Shown here one piece after another: positions 13,196 to 44,200 of a DNA stretch of 64,000 nucleotides. Numbering within the stretch: the stretch's first letter is position 1; each line of letters starts with the position of its first letter. This stretch comes from Trichuris trichiura (lineage: Eukaryota; Nematoda; Enoplea; Trichinellida; Trichuridae): NCBI GenBank assembly GCA_037903355.1, contig JBAJFE010000034.1, forward strand, positions 1,178,001-1,242,000, written 5' to 3'. The translations under genes were made by a program, and so were the position numbers. Under the pieces are notes generated by a model, which worked only from the letters and a program-made list of their open reading frames with translations, was not told where the DNA came from and did not search any database.

Positions 13196-13439
13196 AGAAT
13201 TCGTAATCTTAAGCAAAAACTTGGGTTGCTGCTTAAGTCAGTAATGGTTTATGGAAGACCTCGAATTATATGCAATAAGCGTAAAAATGTTTTTCCTGAA
13301 TTGCAGGAACAAACTTTGCTATTTTCATTTTGCACATTGTGCGCGTTTCAGCGCGATGTACACAAAAGCGAACCGACGAAGCGATACCGCATCATGTGAA
13401 GGATTTGATTTGAAAACCTAGCAGCAGTCAGCATTATTT

Positions 13440-13560
13440 TTTTAGAGATGAAGAAATTGCGGATGTATTCGATTTGTTGAAACCGGATTTGTTGATACCC
13501 ATATGGAAAGGCGAGGGGGACATATCCGACTGTTCTACATATCGGCTAGAATTGTAAAAA
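13440..13560 (+). mobile_element. Fragment of a LINE-type reverse transcriptase
   Basis: The plus strand encodes LLIPIWKGEGDISDCSTYR, close to the LVPIWKGKGD..DCSNYR motif at the start of non-LTR reverse transcriptase domains. Only about 40 codons are readable before stops. It lies just downstream of the PLE remnant. Confidence 0.5.
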
Positions 13561-15253
13561 CTACGAGTCCTCCAAGAACAAGCACTCGACAGACGTGAAT
13601 GAAAGAACACTACCAGAGCCGCAGAATTCGCATAAACTGAGATAAATGCAAAAGAAAAAAATTTGATTTCTTGAAACCTTATTTGCTAGACGAAGTTTAC
13701 TAAATCACAGAACGATTTGAAAACAATTATAAACACTTACCGGGATATAAAGAAAACGTCTGCGGAACAGTGTTACCGTCAGAGAATCAACGCTCCTACG
13801 CCCGAATGATGAAATGTAAACAATTGGGCACAGAACTGTTTGCCACGCTTGCACAATAGCGTTGAAGCATGCCACAGACAGAAGAGACAAGTAGGAGTAT
13901 ATAGAATGCTACAAGAATTTCGACAAGAATGGTACCGTGTACAAAACGAGTGTGTACTTACTTTAAAATGAGAAGAGGAGATAAGGCAGAGGCGGCAGGG
14001 TTGAAGCTGCTCTTAATCACTGAATAGCATCTATCGCTGACTGGTTTATGCACCTATCGATGACGGCGCACACAGGCATACGCTTTTATCGCAAGAACAG
14101 CAGAAGGAAAAGGGGAGCAACTACCTTTATGATCTAAATGCATTCTTTGTTTAGCGGTTGCAAGTGCAAAAGTCCAACAAAATATTCGCTCGAGCTAGGT
14201 TCCATTAATTCGGGTTACTTACTTTTACGGTAACACTTTCAACCGTGATCATTCAAGAATTTGAAGTTTAGGATTTTAAGTTGGACATTCTTATTCACCA
14301 AGCGTACGCGCCAATGTTGGGTGAAAACATACGTAGTAATTTTTTTTCATGCTTTCGACATTGCCAGTGATTGTATAGGGCAATCTCATCGATTCCTGGC
14401 CACCAGAAATGTGGTTGCGGTTTTGGTTGTAAGACTCTCTTGTAGGCAGAGATCTGTGGCATCCAAGTTAAGGCAACGACAGCTAATTAATCTCCACAGG
14501 CTGAATGACACTTTATTACAAGGCAAACTAAACCGATGAGCCTATCTTTGAGGGAGAGGAAGGAGTAGATAGGCTCAAAAAAAGGTTGACGGTGAGGGGT
14601 TGCTTTGCGTTTCGTTGCAATAGTGATCTTTAGCTCTTGATATCACTGTTAAGACTGGGACTGTGCTGATTCGATCTGTGAGTGTGGATGAATTAAGAAT
14701 TCTTCTTCGCTCGCGAGTGCGATTACAGCGCTGGTTTCTCTCCGCTGGAAATATTGTTACGGCTATGGTTATAAGATTCTCTTTTCTTTAGAGGAAATCT
14801 GAAGTTGTCCAAAGGCGTGTACGAAATTGAAACACGCCACATTGGTCCATAGGTACCACAGACTGGAGATAGCCCGAGTAAAGCTGCATGTTTTTCATTC
14901 GCAAGTATGTTTAGCTATTCTTCCCGATGAAGTATCACGACTTGAGAAACCACCCGGTGCACCGATTACGTCAACGTCAGTGGCGCGCAAGCTGCAGTGT
15001 TGGATTTCACCATTTTTCTAATCCATCCCATCGAAGGAAGTTTAACCAACTTTTGACTGTCCTTTGTTGCATTCACTTTCAGCACATAGCCTTGTAAAGT
15101 AATAACCCGCTCTTTTACATAGGCGCAATATGTGCTCACATAACGACTCCGCGTGTGGAAAACCTGAAGTACTTATACTAGGAGAGTGACGAAAAGAGGG
15201 AAGTGTAAAAACGATCATCAAAGGGAGAGGAGCAACAACACGTCTGAAAAAAG

Positions 15254-15697
15254 TTAAAAATTCGACCAGTCTTCAGAACGCCAGAGTATGGCAAAGAAAT
15301 TCCGACTTCGAGAAATTTCTTCATTGTTACAGTTTGTGTCAACGAAACGACTGATCAAGTCTCGATAGCCTTTGCCGACGGTCACGAGGAAATTTAAAGA
15401 ACCACTACCGTCGATAGACGATTTTGACTGCTTCCCGTGATTTAAGCTTGGAATGTTCGTCTTCGCCCTAGAAGGCCAGTCGCTCTTTGCACAACATTTT
15501 GAGTTGGTTCTGCTGCCTCTGTCAGCATCAGCAGAAGATGGCTGTGAAGGAGCCAAATTTAATACAGCTCGCCTTCGGGGATTGAACGCTGTAATAATCC
15601 TTATGTCTTCTTGATGAGGCCGGAAGGCTGTGATCGGCCTTAACTGCAACGATAAAATCATTGGAGTCACTAAGGTAAAGCAAATCCAAACGATCAT
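15254..15697 (-). CDS. Candidate small secreted protein, unrecognised
   Basis: A 147-residue minus-strand frame opens with a hydrophobic leader MIVWICFTLVTPMILSLQL followed by RPITAFRPHQEDIRIITAFN, then PRRRAVLNL and Ser/Lys-rich sequence with few cysteines. A dibasic/tribasic site follows two similar ITAF segments, loosely like a peptide precursor. No family recognised. It sits among transposon debris and could be chance; no splice evidence was found. Confidence 0.3.
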   Translation of the reverse strand: MIVWICFTLVTPMILSLQLRPITAFRPHQEDIRIITAFNPRRRAVLNLAPSQPSSADADRGSRTNSKCCAKSDWPSRAKTNIPSLNHGKQSKSSIDGSGSLNFLVTVGKGYRDLISRFVDTNCNNEEISRSRNFFAILWRSEDWSNF

Positions 15698-16789
15698 GTG
15701 GGGCGTATTTAAATGTAATGAACAAACGCAATTGAGGTAAGTACCCAGAAAATTTACAGTGCACTCTGCAGAACAATTCTTATCGTTATAAGTTCCCTCA
15801 TAATGAATACATTACGCTTACAGAATTTAAAGTTCCATCGTTACAAGTATGTCTGAGCGAAGTTAATAAAACTCGGTGCTCAGAAATCTCACGTTGCCAA
15901 AAATGTGATAAAACCTGTAAAAATACAATTTTAATCCGAAAATGGATAATAAATGCACCTTCTAAAACTCATTTGCACCGTCTTCGCTCCGAACTCTATG
16001 GAACACTCTTATTGATCACGTAAGAGCAGTCCGACGACCTCCCTGCATACTGTTGTGGCAATAAAGGTTACTCAGTGAGTCAACGGCAGTTGCAACACCG
16101 TCATACTCGCCATTGTAAAACGAATATCGTTAATCGAAAGCTTTCGACTCTGTTGAAGCACGAATTATGGTTGATATACAGAACCTCCTTAACCTTCTTT
16201 AAATAGAATTCTAGCTCATGGTACGGCTTTGGGCCGTTTGATCTGAACATGGGCATACCGTTGAGTACTCCATCACTGCTGCGGAACTGACTCTTTTAAG
16301 ATCTCTACTGAATCTTTGGCCTGTCTGCTACCCTCCGTTGTCACAACATTTCTGTGTAGCTTTCCAGCATTCTTTCACACTTTTACCAGCACCAACCCCC
16401 AGCCTCATAGCCTCAAAGGAGGCCAGACAAGTCTTAAATGAGCAACGAAACACTTTTCTGAACAATGCTGCTGCCTAGTTACCATTATGTCGTTCAGTCT
16501 AGTTCACCGGCGAAGATGGCACAAGGTAGTCCGAAGGCATCAGTGAATAACATAAAAATGAAAAATAACAAACGTTATGGCATAACACCAACTCAATTTA
16601 ACTTTCTCAGCAACTGCTTTTGAACATGCAACATTTTAAAACCCAAAATGACGTGCTTGTTCATTTACAGAATGTCAAACCGTGACTTTTCCTGCAGGTA
16701 TAGTTGCAACTTCAAAAACATATGGTAACAAAAATAAGAAAGAAAGCATCATCAGGTTTTCTATCCACGCAGTTAAAAACTAGGATCCT

Positions 16790-16880
16790 TCAAGCAAGGT
16801 TACGAAGACATTTCCAAATGGAAAAATTGAAGAATTTTTTATGCGTGGTTTATGCAGCAAGGCTGTAGCGGGCAATCCTT
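16790..16880 (+). repeat. Dispersed non-coding repeat, copy 1
   Basis: The stretch around AAGCAAGGTTACGAAGA and ATGCGTGGTTTATGCAGCAA recurs in diverged form at about 28075-28160. It is a short interspersed repeat without a coding frame; its full ends were not defined. Confidence 0.45.
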
Positions 16881-17671
16881 AGCAGGCCCCTTATTGTGCG
16901 AGGCAAATGGTTGAACGACCCAAAGAGCTGATTCAACCACGAGTGGCTTTTGTTTAAGGGTCCTTTGGCTTTTCGGTACCAATCCTTCATCGATCTCTTA
17001 ACTTGTTGTTGTTTAGTTGCTTAGTCGTGACGAACTCTTCGTGAATTCGTGGGCCATAGTTTTATAGCCCATCCTATCGTCCGTGATCTCCCGAAGCCTA
17101 GCCAAACTCGGAGTCGTCGCCTCCGTGATACTGTCTATCCTTCTCAATTTCTGCCGCCCTCTTTTTCTTTTTGCCTCCGAGCCTCCCCAACATCAAACTC
17201 TTTTCAAAAGAATCATGTCTCCTCATTATGTGGCCAACAGCATTCCACTTCTCAAGGAGTAGCCTGTTTTAGTTTCTTCCAATATAAATTTATTTGTTCT
17301 TTGGTACGTCCAGCGAACTTTTAAAATTCTTCTCCAGCAACAGTTCGAAAGCATTGACTCTGCGGTGGTCAGCTTTCCGTATAGTCCAATTCTTGCAGCC
17401 GAACTAACTCGTAGCGCCTCCTAAATCTCCCAGTGCCTCGTGAAAACCACTGATTTAAACCAGAGCATTGATAAACATAGAACAAGGAACATGAATTAGG
17501 TTGTTGGGTTAGACAAGATTCACTAGAGCAGAAGGGCAAAGGTCGCAAACGCTTTAACCTTTGTATTTTAGACTGCACAAAATCACGCAAAATGTAAAAC
17601 AAAATGGAAATATTCGCACATAATGCAAAAGCTTTATTACGGAATAATTTCCGTTTAATGCGTGTTTACTC

Positions 17672-17707
17672 CGGAGCTTTTGGGTCGACCGAGACCCGTC
17701 TTCAGCG
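17672..17707 (-). ncRNA. Degenerate hammerhead-like motif (minus strand)
   Basis: Minus-strand copy of the motif with CTGAAGA and stem II intact, but the base after GACCC is A rather than the required G12. Predicted inactive. Confidence 0.5.
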
Positions 17708-17734
17708 GTTGTGAATTAATTCGGTAATTCACAA

Positions 17735-17772
17735 CCGCTGAAGACAGGTCTTGGTCGACCCGAAAGCTCCGG
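17735..17772 (+). ncRNA. Hammerhead-like motif, first tandem copy
   Basis: CCG-CTGAAGA-C-AGGTC-loop-GACCC-GAA-AGCT-C-CGG. Core and stem I are intact; one A.C mismatch sits in stem II. Predicted cleavage is after C17769. Confidence 0.6.
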
Positions 17773-17814
17773 AGTAAACACGCATTAAACGGGAATTACC
17801 GAATTAATTCACAA

Positions 17815-17852
17815 CCGCTGAAGACGGGTCCTGGTCGTTCCGAAAGCTCCGG
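17815..17852 (+). ncRNA. Hammerhead-like motif, second tandem copy
   Basis: Exactly 80 bp downstream of the first copy and in the same direction. CTGAAGA, GAA, AGCT-C and the CCG/CGG stem I are intact. The 3' strand of stem II is damaged (GTTCC in place of GACCC), so it is weaker than copy one. Confidence 0.55.
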
Positions 17853-17954
17853 AGTAAACACGCATTAAACGGGAATTATTCCGTAATAAAGCTTTTGCAT
17901 TATGAAAACATACGGTTCCGTACGAAGAAACCACATTTTCAATATTCGCACATA

Positions 17955-19025
17955 TGTCAAATGGATGACCTGTTTAATGAACAAAAATAAATTATGCCCA
18001 TAGTTACGTTTTCAGCTTCAGGTTGCCTGAACAGCAGGTATCCACATGTCTTAACATTCCGTTAAGCAATTTACATCCATGGGTTCCGTGCAATATAATC
18101 TTATGTGTTCACTAACAAAAGCGGTTAATGCGACTATCAGTAGATAACTACTGGAAAAGAACGCTTTATACAATGAGCAAAGCATACATTAAAGTTAACA
18201 AAATATTAATATTAGCAGCTTTCAAAGTAAAAGTATTCACACATACACACACACGCACACACACTAAAACGCATGCAGATTATTTTCTTTCGTAATGTAT
18301 TCAACAAATACAATCAAGATCAATCCCCCTATCAACAGCGAACATTCATAGCGAAATATGGGTTGGGACCGTTCTTTTAATCCATTTATTTAGTTTTGTT
18401 CCCTTATGCAGGAAACCGTTATCCCGATTACGAAAACTTACTCTTCAGAATTCCCCGCCTTCGTTAGATACTCGGCTCTTTCAACTTCTGCCTATTTTTG
18501 GTGATAGGGGTTCAAGACTCTATCAAGAAAAATGGTTCAAAATCGTCTAAGTGCCGCTCTTCTAGAATGCCACTTTTCTATGAATCCACTATCAACACAA
18601 AAATACTGAAATGCGCTAAACAGCAAATCATCCATAGGAAGGTTTTACGAAAGAGGAGAATAGTCGTAGAGAGGATAAGTCTAACTAGGCCAGCTGCTCA
18701 GAAAAAAACCAATACTCTGAGAAAGCAAAACCTTGGAAAACGGAAAAAAGGGTAGAAATAATTTCACTGGTCACGCTTTCCAAAGGGAGATCAAATAGTA
18801 ACAAGAGCAATACTTGCCTGATCAGCTTCTGCTACTATTACGACACCCCACGTCGTCCCGACATATAAATGCGAACAATCATCCTTCTCTAGCAAGTAAA
18901 GGGAGCTAACTTGACAACAACTCGCTGAAAGGAACAAGTCAGAATATTATTCTTAATTCAATTGTAGAGAACAGAGAAAAATAGTACCGTCAAAACTCTC
19001 TTCAATGTTCATAGTACTTATGCTT
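17955..19025. other. Downstream flank of the LRRK gene
   Basis: No gene recognised. A short CA-type microsatellite lies at about 18240-18267. The LRRK 3' end should lie in the right part. Confidence 0.4.
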
Positions 19026-38002
<18,977 letters not shown>

Positions 38003-38022
38003 TACTGATCCAGCTGCTCGCA

Positions 38023-39240
38023 CTGTAAATATACATACATACATTAACTGCCGGAAAAACGCACGCGATGCATTTTGTTAGGGATTTTAACATCCGGATA
38101 CCAGAACTAAAAGATGTTTGCGCTTCCTCCCCTTACATACATGAATGAATGTCTAGAAGGTAAGCCAAACGGAAAGAGAACGATGAATATGATTGCAAAA
38201 ATTCCATTAATTGCTAATTAATTTTTACCAATTTTATTAAATCAAAAGCAATCAATGCTTCGGAATTGGCAGTTGCTCAGACAATGAAGATCAGGACTTC
38301 TTTCCTAATAGAGAAAGTAGGTTCGACAAGAAAGCTTGTGCTTTGCCTAACGTAGTATTTCCATACGCGCAGCAGCTGCTTAACTTCAATGGGCATGTGT
38401 TTAGGTTCGGAGAAATGTTCACACATCTTTTTCATGTCAACTTGGAAAGAACTACGTCGAAACTTCCATCTAAAATATATAAAATTACAGTAACAATATA
38501 CAAACAATTTAAAATAGCTGAAATCTGTTAACCTGTGAGTTTAAGTCCTAGCTAATAGTGGTAAAAAATGCAAAAGCACTTATAATGGATCTCGTTTCCA
38601 GCCGCATTACTGTTTAAAAATGCAGGTTCCTTCCTGGCGAGTATCCCGCTATCCTGTCCTGCCCCTTCTGGTGAGCGTGCCGGCCATCTTCACCTACGTT
38701 TACGTAAGCCTAAGCCAAAATATAGGTCTTACGCTTAAGCTTATGCTTAGGCGAGGACAGATCGAATGGTCGCCCAGTGTACGGTACGCTGGGGTGGCTA
38801 AGAGAACTGCCAACATTCTAGTCGAGCTTTCATCTTAACGTGCTGGAAACGACATTTAGCCATTTCCACCGTAATGTAAAACCGCACTGACAAGTTTAGG
38901 AAGTTATTCTATGATACGTCTGGCACGTTTTGTCTATAGTTTCGGAAGTTAGTGCTCTATGTTGCCCTTTACTTCCGTTTCATTTTATTATCAATTCTTC
39001 AGATTCCTCTGAGGATAAAACGTTCGACAGACCGGGAACCGTTAATACTTTTGGGCTTTACAACAAGCTACCTTCAACTATTTAATCCGAAAGACTTTTA
39101 ATATGCTGCAGGGTGAACGGAAAGCGCGCCCACGAAAGATAATTCAGTGCTTTGTATATTCCGCGTCGGTGAAGTATTTGCTCACTCAACAATTGTTTGT
39201 AAGTGGTAAACAGCACAGTTGACTGAAAGGGACAACACAA
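38023..39240. other. Upstream flank of LRRK
   Basis: Possible extra exon on the minus strand at about 38350-38490 (MKKMCEHFSEPKHMPIEVKQ) with a TTTTAG acceptor just upstream; the family was not recognised. The rest shows nothing. TTAGGC-like words at about 38700-38755 are not a telomere array. Confidence 0.35.
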
Positions 39241-39249
39241 AACAAAAAT

Positions 39250-40410
39250 TATTAAAGTGCCTTTATTCTTCGTAAAAAAGACGTGAAGTTAAAGAACTGT
39301 GTGGCGAACAAGTGCTCGAGCAATTAGTAGACCAACGATCAGCACAAGCGGCTACGGGTGGGCCGGTAGAAGAGGTTTAGTCAGCCGGTCTCTACATTGC
39401 ATGGCACCATCACTTTGCAATACCTGTCAAGCAGCATTGCTTTAAGACAGGTATTTCCGGCGGGCGCACCGCACCATCTACATTGTCATTTTCCTAGAAA
39501 ATAGGCCAAACGCGCAGCGAACGGTACTGTCTCAAGCTGTGCGATTATTTCGTGTGCGTGTGTCAACCTACCCCAGTAGTTACCGTAATACTTCCATTTT
39601 CCGACCCTTTTCCCCGAATTCCTCATTCATCAAACTGAAATAAATTTTTCCTACAAACCAGCGAGCAGCGAGATAACGTCGAAGACCCTTTCTGCGATCG
39701 CGGAAAGGTCCTTCGACGTGCTGAGCATCATTACTTTGTACTACACTGAAGGCGGCTTCGCGATTTACTTGCAGCGGTTGGATAAGCAAAAGAAGAAAGC
39801 TCAGGAATAGAAACGGGTTCTACATGCCGTTTCCGCTGTAGACCCTCTCGTCGCGAGATGACTCAATGCTCACGAATCGCCAGATACGTATTTGGCTGAC
39901 CTGCGGAGGCTGGCATCCTTATTCGGTCTTGTGTCCAAAAAGGCGCGGTATGCCTATTCTACGGGAATGCTGGAGCCCTGTGACAGCTGTTAAAAGCAAG
40001 ATCTGACCTAGAGAAGCTTAACTTCAGTCAGGTTTTCGCATCGGCGCAGGCGGTAACTTAAGATGATCGCGCCACAGTTGCCAAGGAAACCTGCTTCGGT
40101 GACAAAGACAACAAACCCAGTTTCCCAACCGCTGCCTCAGCCCAGAGGTACTATGCCTGCGGCATGACAAACCGTTTCGCTGTGACCTGTATAGCCTAGT
40201 GTCTGGAGTCGGCTAGGATGAAGAATAATCCACGATAACAGTTGGCGAGTGAAAAATCAGTCGGAAGAAATGTAGAAATAACCAGCTCGGAGAAACTTGG
40301 AAAAGGAAGGGACGCAAGCGCTAGGCTCATACCGACAAAGATCATAGTCAATGCGCTTTCAATTTCCGAGAGTTAATAACTGGGTAAGCGTAACACGGTT
40401 GCACACACAG
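39250..40410 (+). mobile_element. LTR-retrotransposon gag remnant
   Basis: Broken plus-strand pieces read LLKARSDLEKLNFSQVFASA and then RYYACGMTNRFAVTC, resembling the end of a Gypsy-type gag with its zinc knuckle. The first Cys of the knuckle is Tyr. The left part may include LTR sequence, but no ends were identified. Stops throughout. Confidence 0.45.
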
Positions 40411-41292
40411 GCATTGCCAAGATTTCTTCGTATTGCAAAAACAAGAAAATCAGAGTAATGGCAGTTGGCGGCGAAGAGCCGCAATCTGACTGCAAAGGTA
40501 TCTTAGCGAAAAGGTCGAAGTCTAAACACGACTCTCATTTGTTTCTCATGCACAAAAATGTATTTTAACAGTCAGGAAGTGGGTCCTCTAGAAATCAGGA
40601 GGCATTCAGCTGAATGGCTTTTTGACATGTTTCCTTTATTCCTGTTTCGCTAGTTGATTTTGTTAAATGACATAACATTCTGAAGCGTTGCATGGAGTCG
40701 TCTGCAAAATGACATTCGTAACGTCACTAGCGCGCTCATGAAAAAAGATTAATGAGCTCCCCACAATTCAGTATTCTGAGCGGGGAAATATCTATCCCTA
40801 TTAATAGCTTCAGAAAGAACAAATTCAATGCCATTCAGAAGGAACATGGGAACGGCTACGCTGATCTTTCAGGAAGACGGTTTCTAGGTACACATTCTTC
40901 CGTTGTACCGCTGTGTTCTCTATCTTGTCCTCGCTGCCGTTTCCATTTTTCATGACGCACTAACGGCTCAGCAAACCATGTCGGAGTTCGACGACTTCTC
41001 ATCAGTCTTATGTCCTTCTTACGCGTCTCACTATTGCCAACTTTTTCTCCAGCCTGTTAGGTCGGTGGCACCCCTTGAAAATCACCCTGCCGAATTTGCG
41101 GTTCTCCGCAGCAACGCACTTTTATACGCGTACGTTTTACGTTCAATGTACTGTGTGAACTAAATATCCATTCAATCAACACACAGCACTGTTCCAACTC
41201 ATAGCATAGCCTGACAAATATTAGACAAGTAGATCGCAATATTTCCTTATTACAAACGCATCGAAAAGATAATAGTGAACGGCAAGCAAAAA
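40411..41292. other. 3' flank of HD-PTP
   Basis: No gene or repeat recognised. It should hold the HD-PTP polyadenylation site, probably within the first few hundred bases below 41293. Confidence 0.35.
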
Positions 41293-44200
41293 TTATTTGG
41301 CAGCAGGTGCACCACAAGTTCCAACAGATTCCTCAGAAGCGACGCTATGACGGGCGGATTGTGCATTAAAAAAATCTTGTTTTGTCGTCTTTCGTTTCGA
41401 AGTCGGTGGAAGATCCAGAGTAAACTTCTCCGGATCGGTCAAATCTAGTAATCGGTTGGATGAACTTGGTTTCTCAGATATCACATCCGTCTTTGTAGCA
41501 TGTTTTGGTGAAGCAGTAGTCTGCTCAGGCGTAGGTTGCTCTTTGGTTTGAGGAATCGGTTGAGGGGAAGTGACAATAGTCTGGCGTGAAGCAAATGATG
41601 GTGAAAGTTGGGCAAAAGGATCAACGCAACTATCATTCTTTCTGTGGTCAGTATTCTGCTCTCTGCTTTCGCAAACCGTTTCTGACATTTTCTTAATCAA
41701 ACGATTGAGAAAAAATGAGATCAACAAGTGGCATAATTGCAAGTCTTGCGCATCGGCAATGCATCGTTTTCTGCTGGCCCAAAGCTTCTCAACCATGAGA
41801 TTGATTTGAGGGACCAACCCGTTGGTCATAATCTCATGTATGGCTGAGAAAGCTAAACAGAAAACACCACTCCGACTTGAACCGTATAAGCTCTGCACAC
41901 AAATGGCATGGCTACGAAGGCGTTGAACAATGTAGTGACTTCGTGCACCAATCAGGAAATCAATAAAACCTGATAAGCTGCTTAAAGCACTGCTGAAAAG
42001 CAAGGATGAGTGGTAGCAAATTTTAAGATTTTACTTACCCATGAATCCATGCACTATATTGCAAGTGAACTAAACTTCGAACTTGCGAAGTCTGAAACAA
42101 ACATTATCAATAAGTACACAGCTGCTCAACCAATGGCTCACCGTACCTTGTCATTTAAAATGCTTATTAATCTTTCAGAGTATGAGGGTCGAAATTTTCT
42201 ACTCACAACAACGACCTTCAAACTTGGCGTCTTGATCGGCTCGTTCTGCTCGGGCCAAATGCGCTTCCCTTTCACCTGCGAACACAAAAAGTATAGAATA
42301 TCATACTACGACATCAGTTGCTTAGAACCTCAGACGGTGACATTACAGAACATATCAGCTCCACATTCTGTTCAAAAATCATGAGCCAGAAGTCCTCAAT
42401 CGACTGTGGGGTGGGAGCCTGAGTTACAACAAAGTTTGGACCGTTCTCACAAATATTCTGCAAGCAGAAAACAACAATCCGGAGAAAAGGATCAAGTGCA
42501 TAGCTGACCTTCACAAAAGATGCGTTTATGTAGTCGTCTTTAGCCGTCTGCAGAACAATGCGTGAATCGTCATCTGAAGAAAAAATTAACTGAACTTATT
42601 GAAAGTAAGGTGCTGGCGCGAGAAACAGTAGCTTAGAATACGAAGCACATGCGAAGTTGGACAGCAATTTGCTTTTTAAAAAGGCAACGCTGATAGTAGA
42701 GTAATGCTAAAATCAACCGCCTTTCCAACAACACCGTGCTGTAGTACAATGCCAATCTGAAATGTGACGATGACATCCGTAACTCATGAAAATGTTAATA
42801 CATGGCCAGAATGCCAACGGCAAATGGAACGAAGAAAAAAATTCTTACTGAACAATGAGACCACAATTTTACAGGAGCATCTTTCCCTTAAAAAACGGAT
42901 TTTCGGAGACCTGATGAACGACTCAACTATGCACCTATCTAATGTGAAATTCTTCAGTCAATAGTCTCAATATGCTAAGTTTAACCAAAAGCAAACTCAC
43001 GGCTCTTGGCTTATATAGCTCTTAAAATTTTAACGTGGAAGAAGTACGCTGATCATCAAATAATGGAGAACGAGTTATTTCACACTACAAAAGAATCAAA
43101 ATTGCACTACCATCAATAACTGAACGTCGCAGTATCAAAAGTGTACGGGAAGCTGATTGAGCTGTATTGGATTATGCTTCTTCAGCTAATGGCTACTAAC
43201 AAAGGAAATTAAATTAAATAAGATACATTGAACAAGAAAACCTTAAACTTATACACTAACACATTGGTTTGCGTAATTCATCTAATTAACCAATTTAAAT
43301 TAGTAAAAAAAACAAGGTTTGCCAGTGAGCTCTAGTACCACTTTTACAAGCCATTATTAAAATTATAGTGGTCTTTTTTCCACGTAACGAAATTCCCTAT
43401 CCTCTTAACAAAAATGCAACTTATTGTGATCCAACGAGAAAACTTAGCACCGAGCTAAAATAAACTGTTTTCCGCACATAAGACTATGAAGTTCCAAAGC
43501 AGCCGTCAGAAACATTAGATTTTCAAAATTATTGTTACAAGCTAGTACACTACAGGTCAAGCAAACGGGTGAATATTAAAATTAATTACACATACATGGC
43601 AGCAATTCGGGAGCACGGTTCTTGAACGAATAGCATTTCGCAATCGAAATTGTATGCTTTCTCATTTCAGCCTCGCAGTGCTCCAGAATCTCCTACGAAA
43701 GAAAATGGATAACAACAAAAAGCAAAGTTGTATGCATGTTCTTCACCTTCCACGTCAATTCTAGCAGTGTTGGCCCATTGAGCGAACGTCGATCGAACGA
43801 TTCAACTAGCTTTTCGAAACGCGCAGCAACTTGCCTTAGTTTTTCTCGGTTGTCAACCATTGCTTCCGAATATTCTGAGCATTCTACTAAGTCAGCAGTT
43901 ACCTGCTGCAAAGAAGTTACAGTTGTTTGCTCCGAAGAACCTTCGGATTTAGCTTTCTTGTCAAATGACGCAGCGGTCGTCTTTGACATTGTTTGATCAT
44001 TTTTGCAAACTGTCTTCTTCACTATATGCTCTGGTTCGCCTGCTTCAGAAGAACTGTCACTCTTGGCGACTGCTACCGTGCTCGAAATGGGTAGAATGGG
44101 TGGCGGTAGGTCAGTCGGTACTGTGCCTTCAATACCATTCATAATACTTTCTACTGGAGCCAAGCTTAGTTTCACAGCTTTAGCACCACCAGTCGCTGTG

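Larger units (their letters stand above)
13561..17608. other. Gene-poor stretch between transposon remnants
   Basis: Apart from the candidate secreted frame at 15254-15697 and a repeat at 16790-16880, I recognise nothing firm. Two weakly similar blocks about 360 bp apart (about 14405-14470 and 14745-14805) look like a diverged duplication. On the minus strand the first reads FWWPGIDE, hinting at an LTR integrase, but too little remains to call it. Confidence 0.35.
17623..17940. mobile_element. PLE-derived element with tandem hammerhead dimer (318 bp)
   Basis: Bounded by a 14-bp direct repeat AATATTCGCACATA (17609-17622 and 17941-17954). It contains one inverted half followed by two direct copies of an 80-bp unit (17735-17814, and 17815 onward). 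The right end reads TACGGTTCCGTACGAAGAAA, homologous to the ends of the elements at 8.8 and 35.9 kb. It does not encode a protein. Confidence 0.8.

Noticed and set aside
14330..14480. Minus-strand FWWPGIDE hint of an LTR integrase
   Set aside because: Too short and without the zinc-finger residues around it.
38700..38756. TTAGGC/GCCTAA words suggesting nematode telomere repeat
   Set aside because: Only two or three imperfect words and a small inverted pair; no array.
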